A DNA stretch of 64,000 nucleotides from assembly GCF_011742925.1 (NCBI RefSeq), contig NZ_WAEL01000001.1:992001-1056000 (forward strand), given 5' to 3'. This DNA is from Fibrivirga algicola (lineage in GTDB: Bacteria > Bacteroidota > Bacteroidia > Cytophagales > Spirosomataceae). The notes under the pieces were generated by a model, which was not told where the DNA came from, did not search any database, and worked only from the letters and a program-made list of their open reading frames with translations. Below, piece by piece: positions 9,173 to 16,908 of the stretch (position 1 is its first letter; every line of letters begins with the position of its first letter). A program made the position numbers and the translations under genes.

Positions 9173-10438
9173 ATGCTCAACCAGATGGCCGACCAGGATA
9201 AAGAAAAGCGGAGTATTCCGCGTTTGCGAACAAAAGAAACCCACGGCGAACGGCGAACTACCTGGGCTGAGCTACTAAATGATCTGGCCTACACAACCAT
9301 CATTATGCAGTTGGCAATGCGGCTCAGTACGACGTCGATATCAAGTGATGATCTGCTGGAATTTCTGCTACTATATGTACCCGTATGGTGGCTCTGGAAC
9401 GGGCAGACTCACTACGCCACCCGGTTCGATACGGCAGAAGATACCGTTCATCGGCTTCTGGGGAGCGCGCAACTAATTGGCCTGGTTATTCTGGCCGCCT
9501 CCATTCAGCGGGCAACCGCTGACTTATCGTTGGTGTATGCCCTGTCGTACGCTGTTGTACGGGGCATCTTACTGATTGATTACGGACGAGCCTGGGTGTT
9601 TGTTCCGGAGGCCCGTCCCTATACCCGGGTAATATTGATCGGCTTTTCGATCTCCGTTGCCGTCTGGATCGGTTCTGTCTTTGTAGATCCGCCATATCGG
9701 TATGCACTGTGGGCGGTGGCCTTACTTATTGAGTTGGCTACACCCCTGACGTCGGGTAGCCAACTGCACACCAAATTTCCGCCCGATGTTCGCCATCTGC
9801 CCGAGCGGTACGGGCTGTTTACTCTCCTGGTGCTGGGGCAGTCGGTATCGGGTCTGGTGATGGGCTTGATGGAAGCTCGATTCACACCAACGGCGCTTTT
9901 CGTTACAATACTAGGCGGGGTAATTATCATCGGCCTTTGGTGGGCTTATTTCGACCGGCTGGATGACGATGCAGTTCGAAAGCTGGCCAAAAATCGTGAC
10001 GCAGACGGAGAGGAGGCCAAATCGTCGGTGCGGCAATACACGCTCTGGCTGTACATTCACTTGCCTTTAACCGTTGCGCTAACGCTCTGTGGTGTTGCTT
10101 TGTCGCATGCAATCAGGGCGGTAGATGACCCCGCACTGACATTTGATAAGCACTGGCTGCTCATCGGCACTGTGGTAACGTACCTGTTTGCCGATGCCGT
10201 AATTAGCATGACAACGCTCAACTCTGGTCCGACCCACACGAGTTTTCGCCGGGGCCTGATTGCCCGCATCGGAGCAGGGGCGGTTTTGCTGTTAGTTGGC
10301 GTCTTTACTCAGTTAAGCACACTGGCGCTTCTGTTTGTGATGTCAGCGGTCATTACCGCTTTAATTTTCAGTGATCAGCTATCGCCGCAGGCCCCCGAAA
10401 GTACAGAGCGCGTTGACGAGGGAGTGGGGAACGGATAA
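9173..10438 (+). CDS. LtrA-like (low temperature requirement A) membrane protein
   Basis: This is a 421-residue polytopic inner-membrane protein with roughly 10-12 hydrophobic spans. The start of the conserved region, ERRTTWAELLNDLAYTTII, and WWLWNGQTHYATRFDTAED are characteristic of the LtrA family. The family name comes from a Listeria gene needed for growth in the cold; its biochemical function is unknown. The gene is monocistronic and converges on the Ppx-like gene across a 40-nt hairpin. Confidence 0.88.
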   Translation: MLNQMADQDKEKRSIPRLRTKETHGERRTTWAELLNDLAYTTIIMQLAMRLSTTSISSDDLLEFLLLYVPVWWLWNGQTHYATRFDTAEDTVHRLLGSAQLIGLVILAASIQRATADLSLVYALSYAVVRGILLIDYGRAWVFVPEARPYTRVILIGFSISVAVWIGSVFVDPPYRYALWAVALLIELATPLTSGSQLHTKFPPDVRHLPERYGLFTLLVLGQSVSGLVMGLMEARFTPTALFVTILGGVIIIGLWWAYFDRLDDDAVRKLAKNRDADGEEAKSSVRQYTLWLYIHLPLTVALTLCGVALSHAIRAVDDPALTFDKHWLLIGTVVTYLFADAVISMTTLNSGPTHTSFRRGLIARIGAGAVLLLVGVFTQLSTLALLFVMSAVITALIFSDQLSPQAPESTERVDEGVGNG

Positions 10439-10443
10439 CAAAA

Positions 10444-10483
10444 ATGGCTGGTTAACGTACCCAATTGCACGTTAACCAGCCAT
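10444..10483. terminator. Bidirectional hairpin between convergent genes
   Basis: Arms 10444-10458 (ATGGCTGGTTAACGT) and 10469-10483 are exact reverse complements around a 10-nt loop. It sits 5 nt after the LtrA-like stop and 26 nt from the end of the Ppx-like gene. There is no good T-tract on either side, unlike a textbook intrinsic terminator. Confidence 0.65.
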
Positions 10484-10509
10484 AGCTAGGTAAATCGTAA
10501 GCTACGCGG

Positions 10510-11580
10510 TTATTTCAGCGACAGCAGATAACCGATGGTGAAGTTGGCATCCCAGTCGAACACGAACTGTTGGGTACCCGTGGCATCGGCAACGCCTTTG
10601 TAGATGTTTATCCCGGCCTTTTGCTTGGCATTTTCGCCAGCATAGTCGGCAGGCAGCTTGAGCACGGTATAACGCTCTTTACCGACACGTACCTGCTTGG
10701 CTAATTCAAACGGGATACCGCCGATGATGAAACAGGTTTTCCGATGATCGGCGGGCACCTGCTTGGCTTTACTTTTCACCTCGTCATACACCTTGGCGTC
10801 GTCGTCACCATTCTGGAAGTACTTGGCACCATAGGTTTCAACGGCCGTTACATTCCCGGCATTTTTCCACGAGATCTTGGTGTTACCCGAGCCAATGTCA
10901 ACCACAAATGAATTGTCGTCGAACTCGGCAGGCAGGGCAGCGCGCAGTGCCAGTCGACCTTCCTGTTCGGGCGTAACTGTGTTCACCACATAATTCAGGG
11001 CCTTCAGGTTCTTAATGATCTTCTGGGTTGTTTCGGCTTTCAAAGCACCCGAACTCACCACAAACTGAATCTCGCGACCGTTGACTCCGAAGTTGAGCAT
11101 GTTGGCAATGTATTGTTTCAGACCGGCCCGAATGTCGAGATCAGTTGCCATATTCTCCAGCACGAGGCTGTTGCCAAAATCGGCTTTTTCGAGCTTCCAG
11201 CGTTTTTGATCGTCAACCCGAACAATGAACGAATTGAAGCCGCTGGCGCCCAGTTCGACCACGCCCTTGAGCTTGCCGCCCTGTGGCTCCGGTGCCTGGA
11301 AATTAAACGCTGCCCGTGTGCCGCTCTGCCTACCGGCCTGTGGCGATCCGCTTGACGCTTCGTCTGTCGATGCCTCGCTACCGCCAGTACCTTCTTCAAC
11401 CGCAACCGATTGTTCGCCCGAAGGCAGGGTTGGCGACGAGGTGTCGGTTTGTTCGGTTTTATTACCAGCCTTGAACTTCTGGATCAGGTCAACGCCGGCT
11501 ACATACTTGAGACCAAAATAAATGAGGGCTAAAACTAGAGCCGTGATCATCAGGCGGCCCGCAGTGGTTAATCGGTTCAT
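10510..11580 (-). CDS. Membrane-anchored Ppx/GppA-like ASKHA-fold protein
   Basis: The protein has 356 residues: one N-terminal TM helix (about 9-29), a Ser/Gly/Glu-rich linker (40-95) and a globular domain (100-356). The domain matches the order of Ppx/GppA phosphatase motifs: VVELGASGFNS at 107-117 (phosphate-1-like), SSGA at 176-179, EQEGRLALRAAL at 205-216 and VVDIGSGNTKI at 226-236 (phosphate-2). The first motif has Glu where Ppx has Asp, so catalysis on polyphosphate or ppGpp is uncertain. It is the last gene of a three-gene leftward operon. I do not recognise a named family; the fold call is by motif order only. Confidence 0.6.
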   Translation of the reverse strand: MNRLTTAGRLMITALVLALIYFGLKYVAGVDLIQKFKAGNKTEQTDTSSPTLPSGEQSVAVEEGTGGSEASTDEASSGSPQAGRQSGTRAAFNFQAPEPQGGKLKGVVELGASGFNSFIVRVDDQKRWKLEKADFGNSLVLENMATDLDIRAGLKQYIANMLNFGVNGREIQFVVSSGALKAETTQKIIKNLKALNYVVNTVTPEQEGRLALRAALPAEFDDNSFVVDIGSGNTKISWKNAGNVTAVETYGAKYFQNGDDDAKVYDEVKSKAKQVPADHRKTCFIIGGIPFELAKQVRVGKERYTVLKLPADYAGENAKQKAGINIYKGVADATGTQQFVFDWDANFTIGYLLSLK

Positions 11581-11700
11581 GGAGACTATGTAAAGAGTGG
11601 AAAAATATTGACCAGATAGATCCGGAAATTGGAAAAGCGAGCGTTGCCACCGTAGACCGGGTCAGGAGACAGCCTATTGCCAATCGCTCGCTTAGTGGTA

Positions 11701-12732
11701 CTAGTCGAGCAGGCTCCGGTAGCCTTCGTCTTTCGGAGGATTGATCACCCGGGCTTCGGCTGGGCGGTCGGCGGCAGGCGCATTAAGTTGGACGAACGAG
11801 AATTCACCTTTGTTATACGCCTCAAGCAGGTTTTGCCCTTTATCAGACAGCATACCGTTCTGAATGTCGACCCCATTGATGAAGTCCATCGAGAGATCCA
11901 TGGCCCGTTTCATTTCGCCGAGCTTTTTGCTCATGTCATCCTGGATATACTCCATCGATTCATCGAAATAAAACTTCTTGTCCGGGTTACCCTTGAAGAT
12001 ACTTACGGCCGTTTTCAGGGCGTTGGAGCTTTCTTTAACAATGCGGTACTCGGTCTCTTTCAGCTTTACTTTGATATCGGTCTCTTTGATCAGGTAGTCG
12101 GCCGATTTATTGACCTTCTCCATAAACTCAAGCACGAGTTTCATGTTCCGCTGAAGTGGAAGCAGCTTTTCGTTCATTTCCTGTAATCCGGCGCCTTCCA
12201 TCGTGGCCAGGTTGGCCGCTTCTCTCATACCTGGTCTCGTTGCGGCCAGTTCATTGGCTTTGTTGGCTTCCGCGAATTTCTGCTTAATGGAGTCGTTGTT
12301 CTCGTTTATTTTCTTATTCAGTTTCACCAACTGACCAGCCAGCGTATCGATCTGCCCCTGCATTTTCTCGCGTTTCTCGCGTAGGTCCTGCACGTAAATC
12401 TTCATGATGGCAATTGGGTCCAGTTGAATAACCGTGCCGGTGATTTTGCGCATCAGGGTCTTGTACAAAAAGAAGGCTGCGGTCCGTACATCGCGGCTGG
12501 TAAACAGGAAAACCAGCAGCGCCAGCGCGCCCAACAGGAAGGCCAGGTACAGCGTGTTCTCAGTAGCGCGGATCAGAAATTCCATGATCCGGTTGAAGTA
12601 CACGAGGCCAACTGCTCCGAGCGCGCCCAAGATGAGCATACCGGTGATGCCTTCCGGACGGCTCCAGAACGACCCTTTCGTGCTGTCGCTGGCATTACCG
12701 CCCGCCAATTGTGAAAAATCAGGAGAAGCCAT
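11701..12732 (-). CDS. Two-TM coiled-coil protein, remotely PspA-like
   Basis: The protein has 343 residues with two TM helices close to the N-terminus (about 30-50 and 58-78) and then a long, charged helical cytoplasmic part. The segment at about 103-165 (DPIAIMKIYVQDLREKREKM and following) has the spacing of PspA/ESCRT-III-type helices that start with a DP.. helix, but the likeness is weak. It lies 97 nt after the coiled-coil gene and 120 nt before the Ppx-like gene, all leftward. The trio suggests a membrane-associated assembly. No family name can be assigned with certainty. Confidence 0.55.
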   Translation of the reverse strand: MASPDFSQLAGGNASDSTKGSFWSRPEGITGMLILGALGAVGLVYFNRIMEFLIRATENTLYLAFLLGALALLVFLFTSRDVRTAAFFLYKTLMRKITGTVIQLDPIAIMKIYVQDLREKREKMQGQIDTLAGQLVKLNKKINENNDSIKQKFAEANKANELAATRPGMREAANLATMEGAGLQEMNEKLLPLQRNMKLVLEFMEKVNKSADYLIKETDIKVKLKETEYRIVKESSNALKTAVSIFKGNPDKKFYFDESMEYIQDDMSKKLGEMKRAMDLSMDFINGVDIQNGMLSDKGQNLLEAYNKGEFSFVQLNAPAADRPAEARVINPPKDEGYRSLLD

Positions 12733-12829
12733 AGTTATAAAAAAGTTTAGAGAAGGATTTTTGTCGCGTTTGCATGTCGCCGTTGCGCTGATGTCAAGTC
12801 TTCAACGACGCAACAGCTAATTCGTAAAC

Positions 12830-13537
12830 CTATTTCAAGTAGGTGGCAATTTTCGAGATATCGCCTTTTATCTGATCGGTAAAGGTGGCGTAGGTCGTTT
12901 CAAAGTTGGCCCGGTTCTGGTTGATCTTCGCGCTTTGCTCAATTACTTCACCGCTGATTTTAGTCAGCCGTTCAGTGTTGGCGTTGGCCCGCTGTTGCAA
13001 GTCGGCAATCTGTTTTGCAATAGCTTCGTTGTCGGCCTGAAGTTTTGTCTGCTCGGCTTGTAAACCACCAACGCGTTCCTGGGTAGCGGCCTCAACACTT
13101 TTTAGAAACGCGTCGCGGTCGGCGCTCAGCGCTGCTAAATATTGGTTAGCGGCTTTTGCCAGAAAATTCGGATCGCCGGTAGCGGCCATCGCTTTGAAGC
13201 TGGCCCAGGCGGCCTGATACTGCTTCTCTTCCGGCAAACCTAGATTGCTGAGGTTGATCAGGATATCCCGAAACTCAAAATAATCTGGTCCCTGCAGATT
13301 GGCCTTACTGAGCACCGACGCGAAATGGTCGATGAACTTGGTATCAACCGTTCCCGAAACAGTGCCCGCCTGCGTGGGCGCAGGTGCAGGTATTGGGAGA
13401 GCTGCCCCTGGTGGCGCTGGCTGAGCAGGAGCCGGGCGATCGCTGGGTACGTTGGCAGCGTTTGGGTCTTCTTTGATGAAGAAGCCTAGCAGCTTATCAC
13501 CAAAACTTTTGTCAGAATTCTTTGCAGAATCGGCCAT
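12830..13537 (-). CDS. Coiled-coil protein with Pro/Ala linker, first of a three-gene operon
   Basis: The protein has 235 residues and no signal peptide or TM. Residues 1-28 hold a short amphipathic stretch (FGDKLLGFFIKEDP), 32-60 are Pro/Ala-rich, 65-140 are helical and 146-235 form a long coiled coil rich in Gln, Ala and Glu. It is likely cytoplasmic and may contact the membrane through its N-terminus. It leads the operon with the two-TM and Ppx-like genes and follows a good promoter at 13563-13592. The function is unknown. Confidence 0.6.
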   Translation of the reverse strand: MADSAKNSDKSFGDKLLGFFIKEDPNAANVPSDRPAPAQPAPPGAALPIPAPAPTQAGTVSGTVDTKFIDHFASVLSKANLQGPDYFEFRDILINLSNLGLPEEKQYQAAWASFKAMAATGDPNFLAKAANQYLAALSADRDAFLKSVEAATQERVGGLQAEQTKLQADNEAIAKQIADLQQRANANTERLTKISGEVIEQSAKINQNRANFETTYATFTDQIKGDISKIATYLK

Positions 13538-13562
13538 GTTTAGTTAGTCGTGATTGACGGAA

Positions 13563-13592
13563 CAATACTACAATGTTGTCTGGAACCTACAA
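13563..13592 (-). promoter_or_regulatory. Bacteroidota-type promoter of the three-gene operon
   Basis: On the minus strand TTG (13592-13590) is followed after 19 nt by TAGTATTG (13570-13563), one change from TAnnTTTG. The start codon at 13537 lies about 26 nt downstream, a normal leader length. Confidence 0.5.
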
Positions 13593-13652
13593 CGGGCAAT
13601 ACGGATAAACGGTTATGGGACTGGCCCAATGATCGCCAGACTTGACCAACAA

Positions 13653-13679
13653 AAAAGCCAACCCGAAAGGCTGGCTTTT
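13653..13679 (-). terminator. Intrinsic terminator of trxA
   Basis: The stem is AAAAGCCAACC (13653-13663) with GGCTGGCTTTT (13669-13679), one wobble pair and a 5-nt loop. It lies 25 nt past the trxA stop and gives a T-tract on the minus strand, so it separates trxA from the three-gene operon downstream. Confidence 0.8.
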
Positions 13680-13703
13680 AGTGTTGTTGATGAGCTGAGG
13701 CGG

Positions 13704-14036
13704 TTAAGCCATCTGTGCTTTCAGTTTTTGTTCCAGTACCGACTTGGGTACCGCACCAATCACTTTATCGACCATCTGGCCGTTTTTGAATACCATCAGC
13801 GTTGGAATACTGCGAATGCCGAACTGCATGGGTACCTGTGCATTTTGGTCAACGTCCATTTTGGCGATAACCGCTTTGCCATCGTACTCATCGGCGAGCT
13901 GCTCCACAACGGGTCCGATCATTTTACAGGGGCCGCACCATTCGGCCCAAAAATCGACCAGAACGGGGATGTCTGAATTGATGAGATCGTTGAAATTAGC
14001 GTCAGTGGCTTCGATAGCCCGTGATCCTGCTGCCAT
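13704..14036 (-). CDS. trxA: Thioredoxin
   Basis: The start at 14036 (MAAGSRAIEA) gives 110 residues, the normal size; a longer open frame to 14156 adds a tail with no thioredoxin character. The redox motif WCGPC is at 33-37 and the cis-Pro is at 78 in IRSIPTL. The protein is a cytoplasmic dithiol reductant for ribonucleotide reductase, peroxiredoxins and others. It is followed by its own terminator. Confidence 0.96.
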   Translation of the reverse strand: MAAGSRAIEATDANFNDLINSDIPVLVDFWAEWCGPCKMIGPVVEQLADEYDGKAVIAKMDVDQNAQVPMQFGIRSIPTLMVFKNGQMVDKVIGAVPKSVLEQKLKAQMA

Positions 14037-14134
14037 GATTATACTTGATTTTATAGCGTTCAAATTTCTTTCAATGGCATAAACCCCGCCTGTAGGCTTT
14101 AGTTCCCCCGACCCATTGAGCGGCCCTGAACCAG

Positions 14135-14854
14135 CTACAACAAAAGCTTCAAACAAGCCACAGCCACACCCGCTGCAAGTACGTACCTCAGGGTAGGAAT
14201 GCTGTACCGCTGGCTACCCAGATAACCGCCCACCAGCCCACCGGCAAATGCAGCCGCGATCCAGGCGTACTGCTGTGGATCGGGCGTATAGCCTTTTGCC
14301 AGTAGACTCACCAGCCCCGAAACAGAGTTGACAAAGATGAACAGGGCCGATGTGGCCGCCGTTTGCCGGGTATTGGCCCAGCGAAAAAATAGCATAAGTG
14401 GACTTAGAATGATACCACCGCCAATACCCAGCATGCCCGAAAGCAAACCAATAACCCCCCCGGTGAGCAGCCCGGCACCCAGCGGAATCGGTTTGGTATC
14501 GGTATCATCTGTGCGGGCGGCCCAGATCAATCGCGCCACCAGCAAGAGCAAGCAAACGGCTAGCAATTGCTTGTAGAGCTGATCAGACAAGGGGAGTCGC
14601 GCACCCAGAAAAGCCAGTGGAATGCTCGTGAGGGCGAATGGCCAGAATGTTGCCCACCGAAAGTGCCCGGCCCGGTAAAACTGGATGAAGGCGACCGACG
14701 ATACGAATAAATTGAGTAGCAACGCCGTAGGCTTAATCACGGCGGGGGCCACCCCAAGCAACGTCATGGTTACGATGTAGCCACTAGCCCCGCCATGCCC
14801 CACCGATGCATAAATGAGCCCAACGATGAAGAGAGCGACTAAGAGAAGAATCAT
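14135..14854 (-). CDS. TauE/SafE family permease (sulfite exporter-like)
   Basis: The start at 14854 (MILLLVALFIVGLIYASVGH) gives 239 residues and avoids overlap with the upstream SDR gene, whose stop is 33 nt away. About seven TM helices are visible, with the family's glycine motifs GHGGASGY near the N-terminus and SGMLGIGGGI in the middle. Members export sulfite, sulfoacetate or related anions; the substrate here is unknown. It may be co-transcribed with the SDR gene. Confidence 0.85.
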   Translation of the reverse strand: MILLLVALFIVGLIYASVGHGGASGYIVTMTLLGVAPAVIKPTALLLNLFVSSVAFIQFYRAGHFRWATFWPFALTSIPLAFLGARLPLSDQLYKQLLAVCLLLLVARLIWAARTDDTDTKPIPLGAGLLTGGVIGLLSGMLGIGGGIILSPLMLFFRWANTRQTAATSALFIFVNSVSGLVSLLAKGYTPDPQQYAWIAAAFAGGLVGGYLGSQRYSIPTLRYVLAAGVAVACLKLLL

Positions 14855-14886
14855 GGATCTAGTAAGAGATGCTTGCAATGGCAAAA

Positions 14887-15606
14887 CTACCACTCAATCT
14901 CTTTTTTGTCGCGCCAGAACTTACCTGTTTCGGAGGCTGACGCGTCGGTGGCCAGCCACACAATCGTTTCGGCACCTTTGTCGACAGAACGTGATGCACC
15001 AGCCCCACCCATATCGGTACGTACCCAACCGGGACTGACCGAGTTAACAGCTATACCGGGTAAGGCAGCCGCAAACTGCCGGGTCACCGCATTGAGGGCT
15101 GTTTTTGAGATGCTGTAAGCTGGCGCATACGTTTGCATGGTGCCGAGTGCCGCTACATCGCTCGATATATTGATGATCCGGGTGCCGATCTGTTCTTTAT
15201 TGGGGCTCTTCTGAAGATAGGGTAGAAAGTCCTGAATGACCATGATGGTGCCTGTCACGTTTGTTGTCAGGGTGCGATCCAGTAGTTCGGGGTTGAGTTT
15301 TACAATTGTTTCGCCATGATCTTCCAGAATAGCAGCATTGTTGATGAGTACATCCAGGTGGTTCGCCTTCTGCGAAAAAGTACCTGCCGCTTGTTTAATG
15401 CTTACCGGATCAGTAACATCTAGTTGAATAAACGTAGCTTCATAGCCTTCATCGCAGAGGCTTTGTGCGGCAGCACGACCTTTCGCGATATCGCGTGAGC
15501 CAACAAATACGGCGAAACCGCGTTTAGCCAATTGACGGGCCGTTTCAAAACCAATGCCTTTATTTGCGCCTGTGATCAGGGCTGTTTTAGGATGTTGCGT
15601 TGTCAT
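14887..15606 (-). CDS. Short-chain dehydrogenase/reductase
   Basis: The ATG at 15606 (MTTQHPKTALITG) gives 239 residues; the longer frame to 15648 adds nothing recognisable. The cofactor motif TGANKGIG is at 12-19, NNAA is near residue 90, and the catalytic YxxxK appears as YSISK with a Ser upstream in ISSDVAALG. The pattern fits a classical NADP(H) carbonyl-reductase-type SDR. The physiological substrate cannot be told. Confidence 0.92.
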   Translation of the reverse strand: MTTQHPKTALITGANKGIGFETARQLAKRGFAVFVGSRDIAKGRAAAQSLCDEGYEATFIQLDVTDPVSIKQAAGTFSQKANHLDVLINNAAILEDHGETIVKLNPELLDRTLTTNVTGTIMVIQDFLPYLQKSPNKEQIGTRIINISSDVAALGTMQTYAPAYSISKTALNAVTRQFAAALPGIAVNSVSPGWVRTDMGGAGASRSVDKGAETIVWLATDASASETGKFWRDKKEIEW

Positions 15607-15783
15607 TGTGTACCTGAATTCGTTACAGGTAAAATCAGAAACCTCCACCTTTGTTTCAAAAGAAAGGGATTATCGGGCCGCTTGGTCAACTACGAAAGCC
15701 GTTACCTCAAATGAAATAGCAAGTCACTTAATAAGCAGTCACCTTTGTTTACTATCAAAACCATCGTTTAACTACATCGCTAT

Positions 15784-16758
15784 ATGAAGTCATTCTTAGC
15801 CTTCTTTTTTCTCTGCTTCTGCTTATCGGTTGCTACAGCCCAGACAACGACTAAGAAGAAAACAACTACGGCTAAAAAATCCGTAACCACTAAGAGTACG
15901 GCAACTCCTGCAAAAACCCCTACTTCGACAACTACAGCAGCGAAAAAAACGGCAACTACCAAACCCGTAGCCGTAACTACAGGCCCGTCGGCCTCTACGC
16001 TGACTTTCCCAAGTACAGAACCTGAAAATGCGGCGGCGATGGACGCAGCACAAAAGCAGCAGATGTACGATGAACTTCACGGCGTGAAAAACAGGCCTAA
16101 CACGCCGGATACAGGTAGAAAAGGTCGCCGGTCGCCCGATGAAATGGCTACCCGCGCTGACAGACGTGCTGTTGAATCGACAGGTACGGAGGCACGTACC
16201 TACATCGGCGTACGGGCTGGCGGAAACTACAGCACCTACCTTGAAAAACTCCGGGTGGCGAACGGAACCGGTGGGTTCATTGACCTGACACCTGATCCTA
16301 TGTTTGGTTTCCACGCCGGCGTGGTCTTCCAGTTTGGTAATGGTGCTGTTGCATTTCAACCCGAAATCAATTTCCAACAGGACTACTACAAAGTGGTTAC
16401 GTTGACCAGCACAAGCCGTATCACAACGACGGAATCGCTGAATAGTCTGGTAGTGCCGTTGCTAGCCAAGTTTCAGTTTGGGCAGCAAGGCAATACCCGT
16501 TTCTTTGTCAATGTTGGTCCTTATGGTGCCTACTCACTCGAATCGCGTCCATCTAATTCAGAGACTGTTATTGGGTATGGCGGTGCCCTTGGATTAGGTG
16601 TTGGTATTCCGGCAGGGTCTGGCAAAATTACGGTCGAAGCCCGTGGCTATTACTCGCTGGGATCGACAGCCACAGGCAGCGAATTTGGCAATGTACCCGG
16701 TAAACCAATTTTGGGTCAACTATCACTGGGTTATCTGTTCCCATTGGGAAGCCGGTAA
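15784..16758 (+). CDS. Outer-membrane beta-barrel (PorT-like) with Thr/Lys-rich linker
   Basis: The protein has 324 residues: a signal peptide (1-19, ending VATA), then an extended low-complexity segment (20-75) made almost only of Thr, Lys, Ala, Ser and Pro, then a C-terminal eight-strand-like barrel (about 138-324) starting YIGVRAGGNYSTY and ending with alternating hydrophobic strands. The barrel type is common in Bacteroidota outer membranes. The basic, Thr-rich linker could bind peptidoglycan or LPS, but this is inference. It is divergent from the SDR gene and followed by a terminator. Confidence 0.8.
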   Translation: MKSFLAFFFLCFCLSVATAQTTTKKKTTTAKKSVTTKSTATPAKTPTSTTTAAKKTATTKPVAVTTGPSASTLTFPSTEPENAAAMDAAQKQQMYDELHGVKNRPNTPDTGRKGRRSPDEMATRADRRAVESTGTEARTYIGVRAGGNYSTYLEKLRVANGTGGFIDLTPDPMFGFHAGVVFQFGNGAVAFQPEINFQQDYYKVVTLTSTSRITTTESLNSLVVPLLAKFQFGQQGNTRFFVNVGPYGAYSLESRPSNSETVIGYGGALGLGVGIPAGSGKITVEARGYYSLGSTATGSEFGNVPGKPILGQLSLGYLFPLGSR

Positions 16759-16791
16759 AACCGCTCACTCAAGTTGAATTTAACGACATAT

Positions 16792-16818
16792 AAAACGGGT
16801 GGCATTGCTACCCGTTTT
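16792..16818 (+). terminator. Intrinsic terminator after the barrel gene
   Basis: AAAACGGGT (16792-16800) pairs with ACCCGTTTT (16810-16818), extended inward by GGC/GCT around ATT. It lies 34 nt after the stop and ends in a short T-tract. Confidence 0.8.
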
Positions 16819-16908
16819 GCTTTATACACAGTTCAGATAACAATGCCGACGGGTTGGGTAGCGTTCACTTGCTGAAATCCGTACTTTTGCGGCACTATTC
16901 GCAACGAA

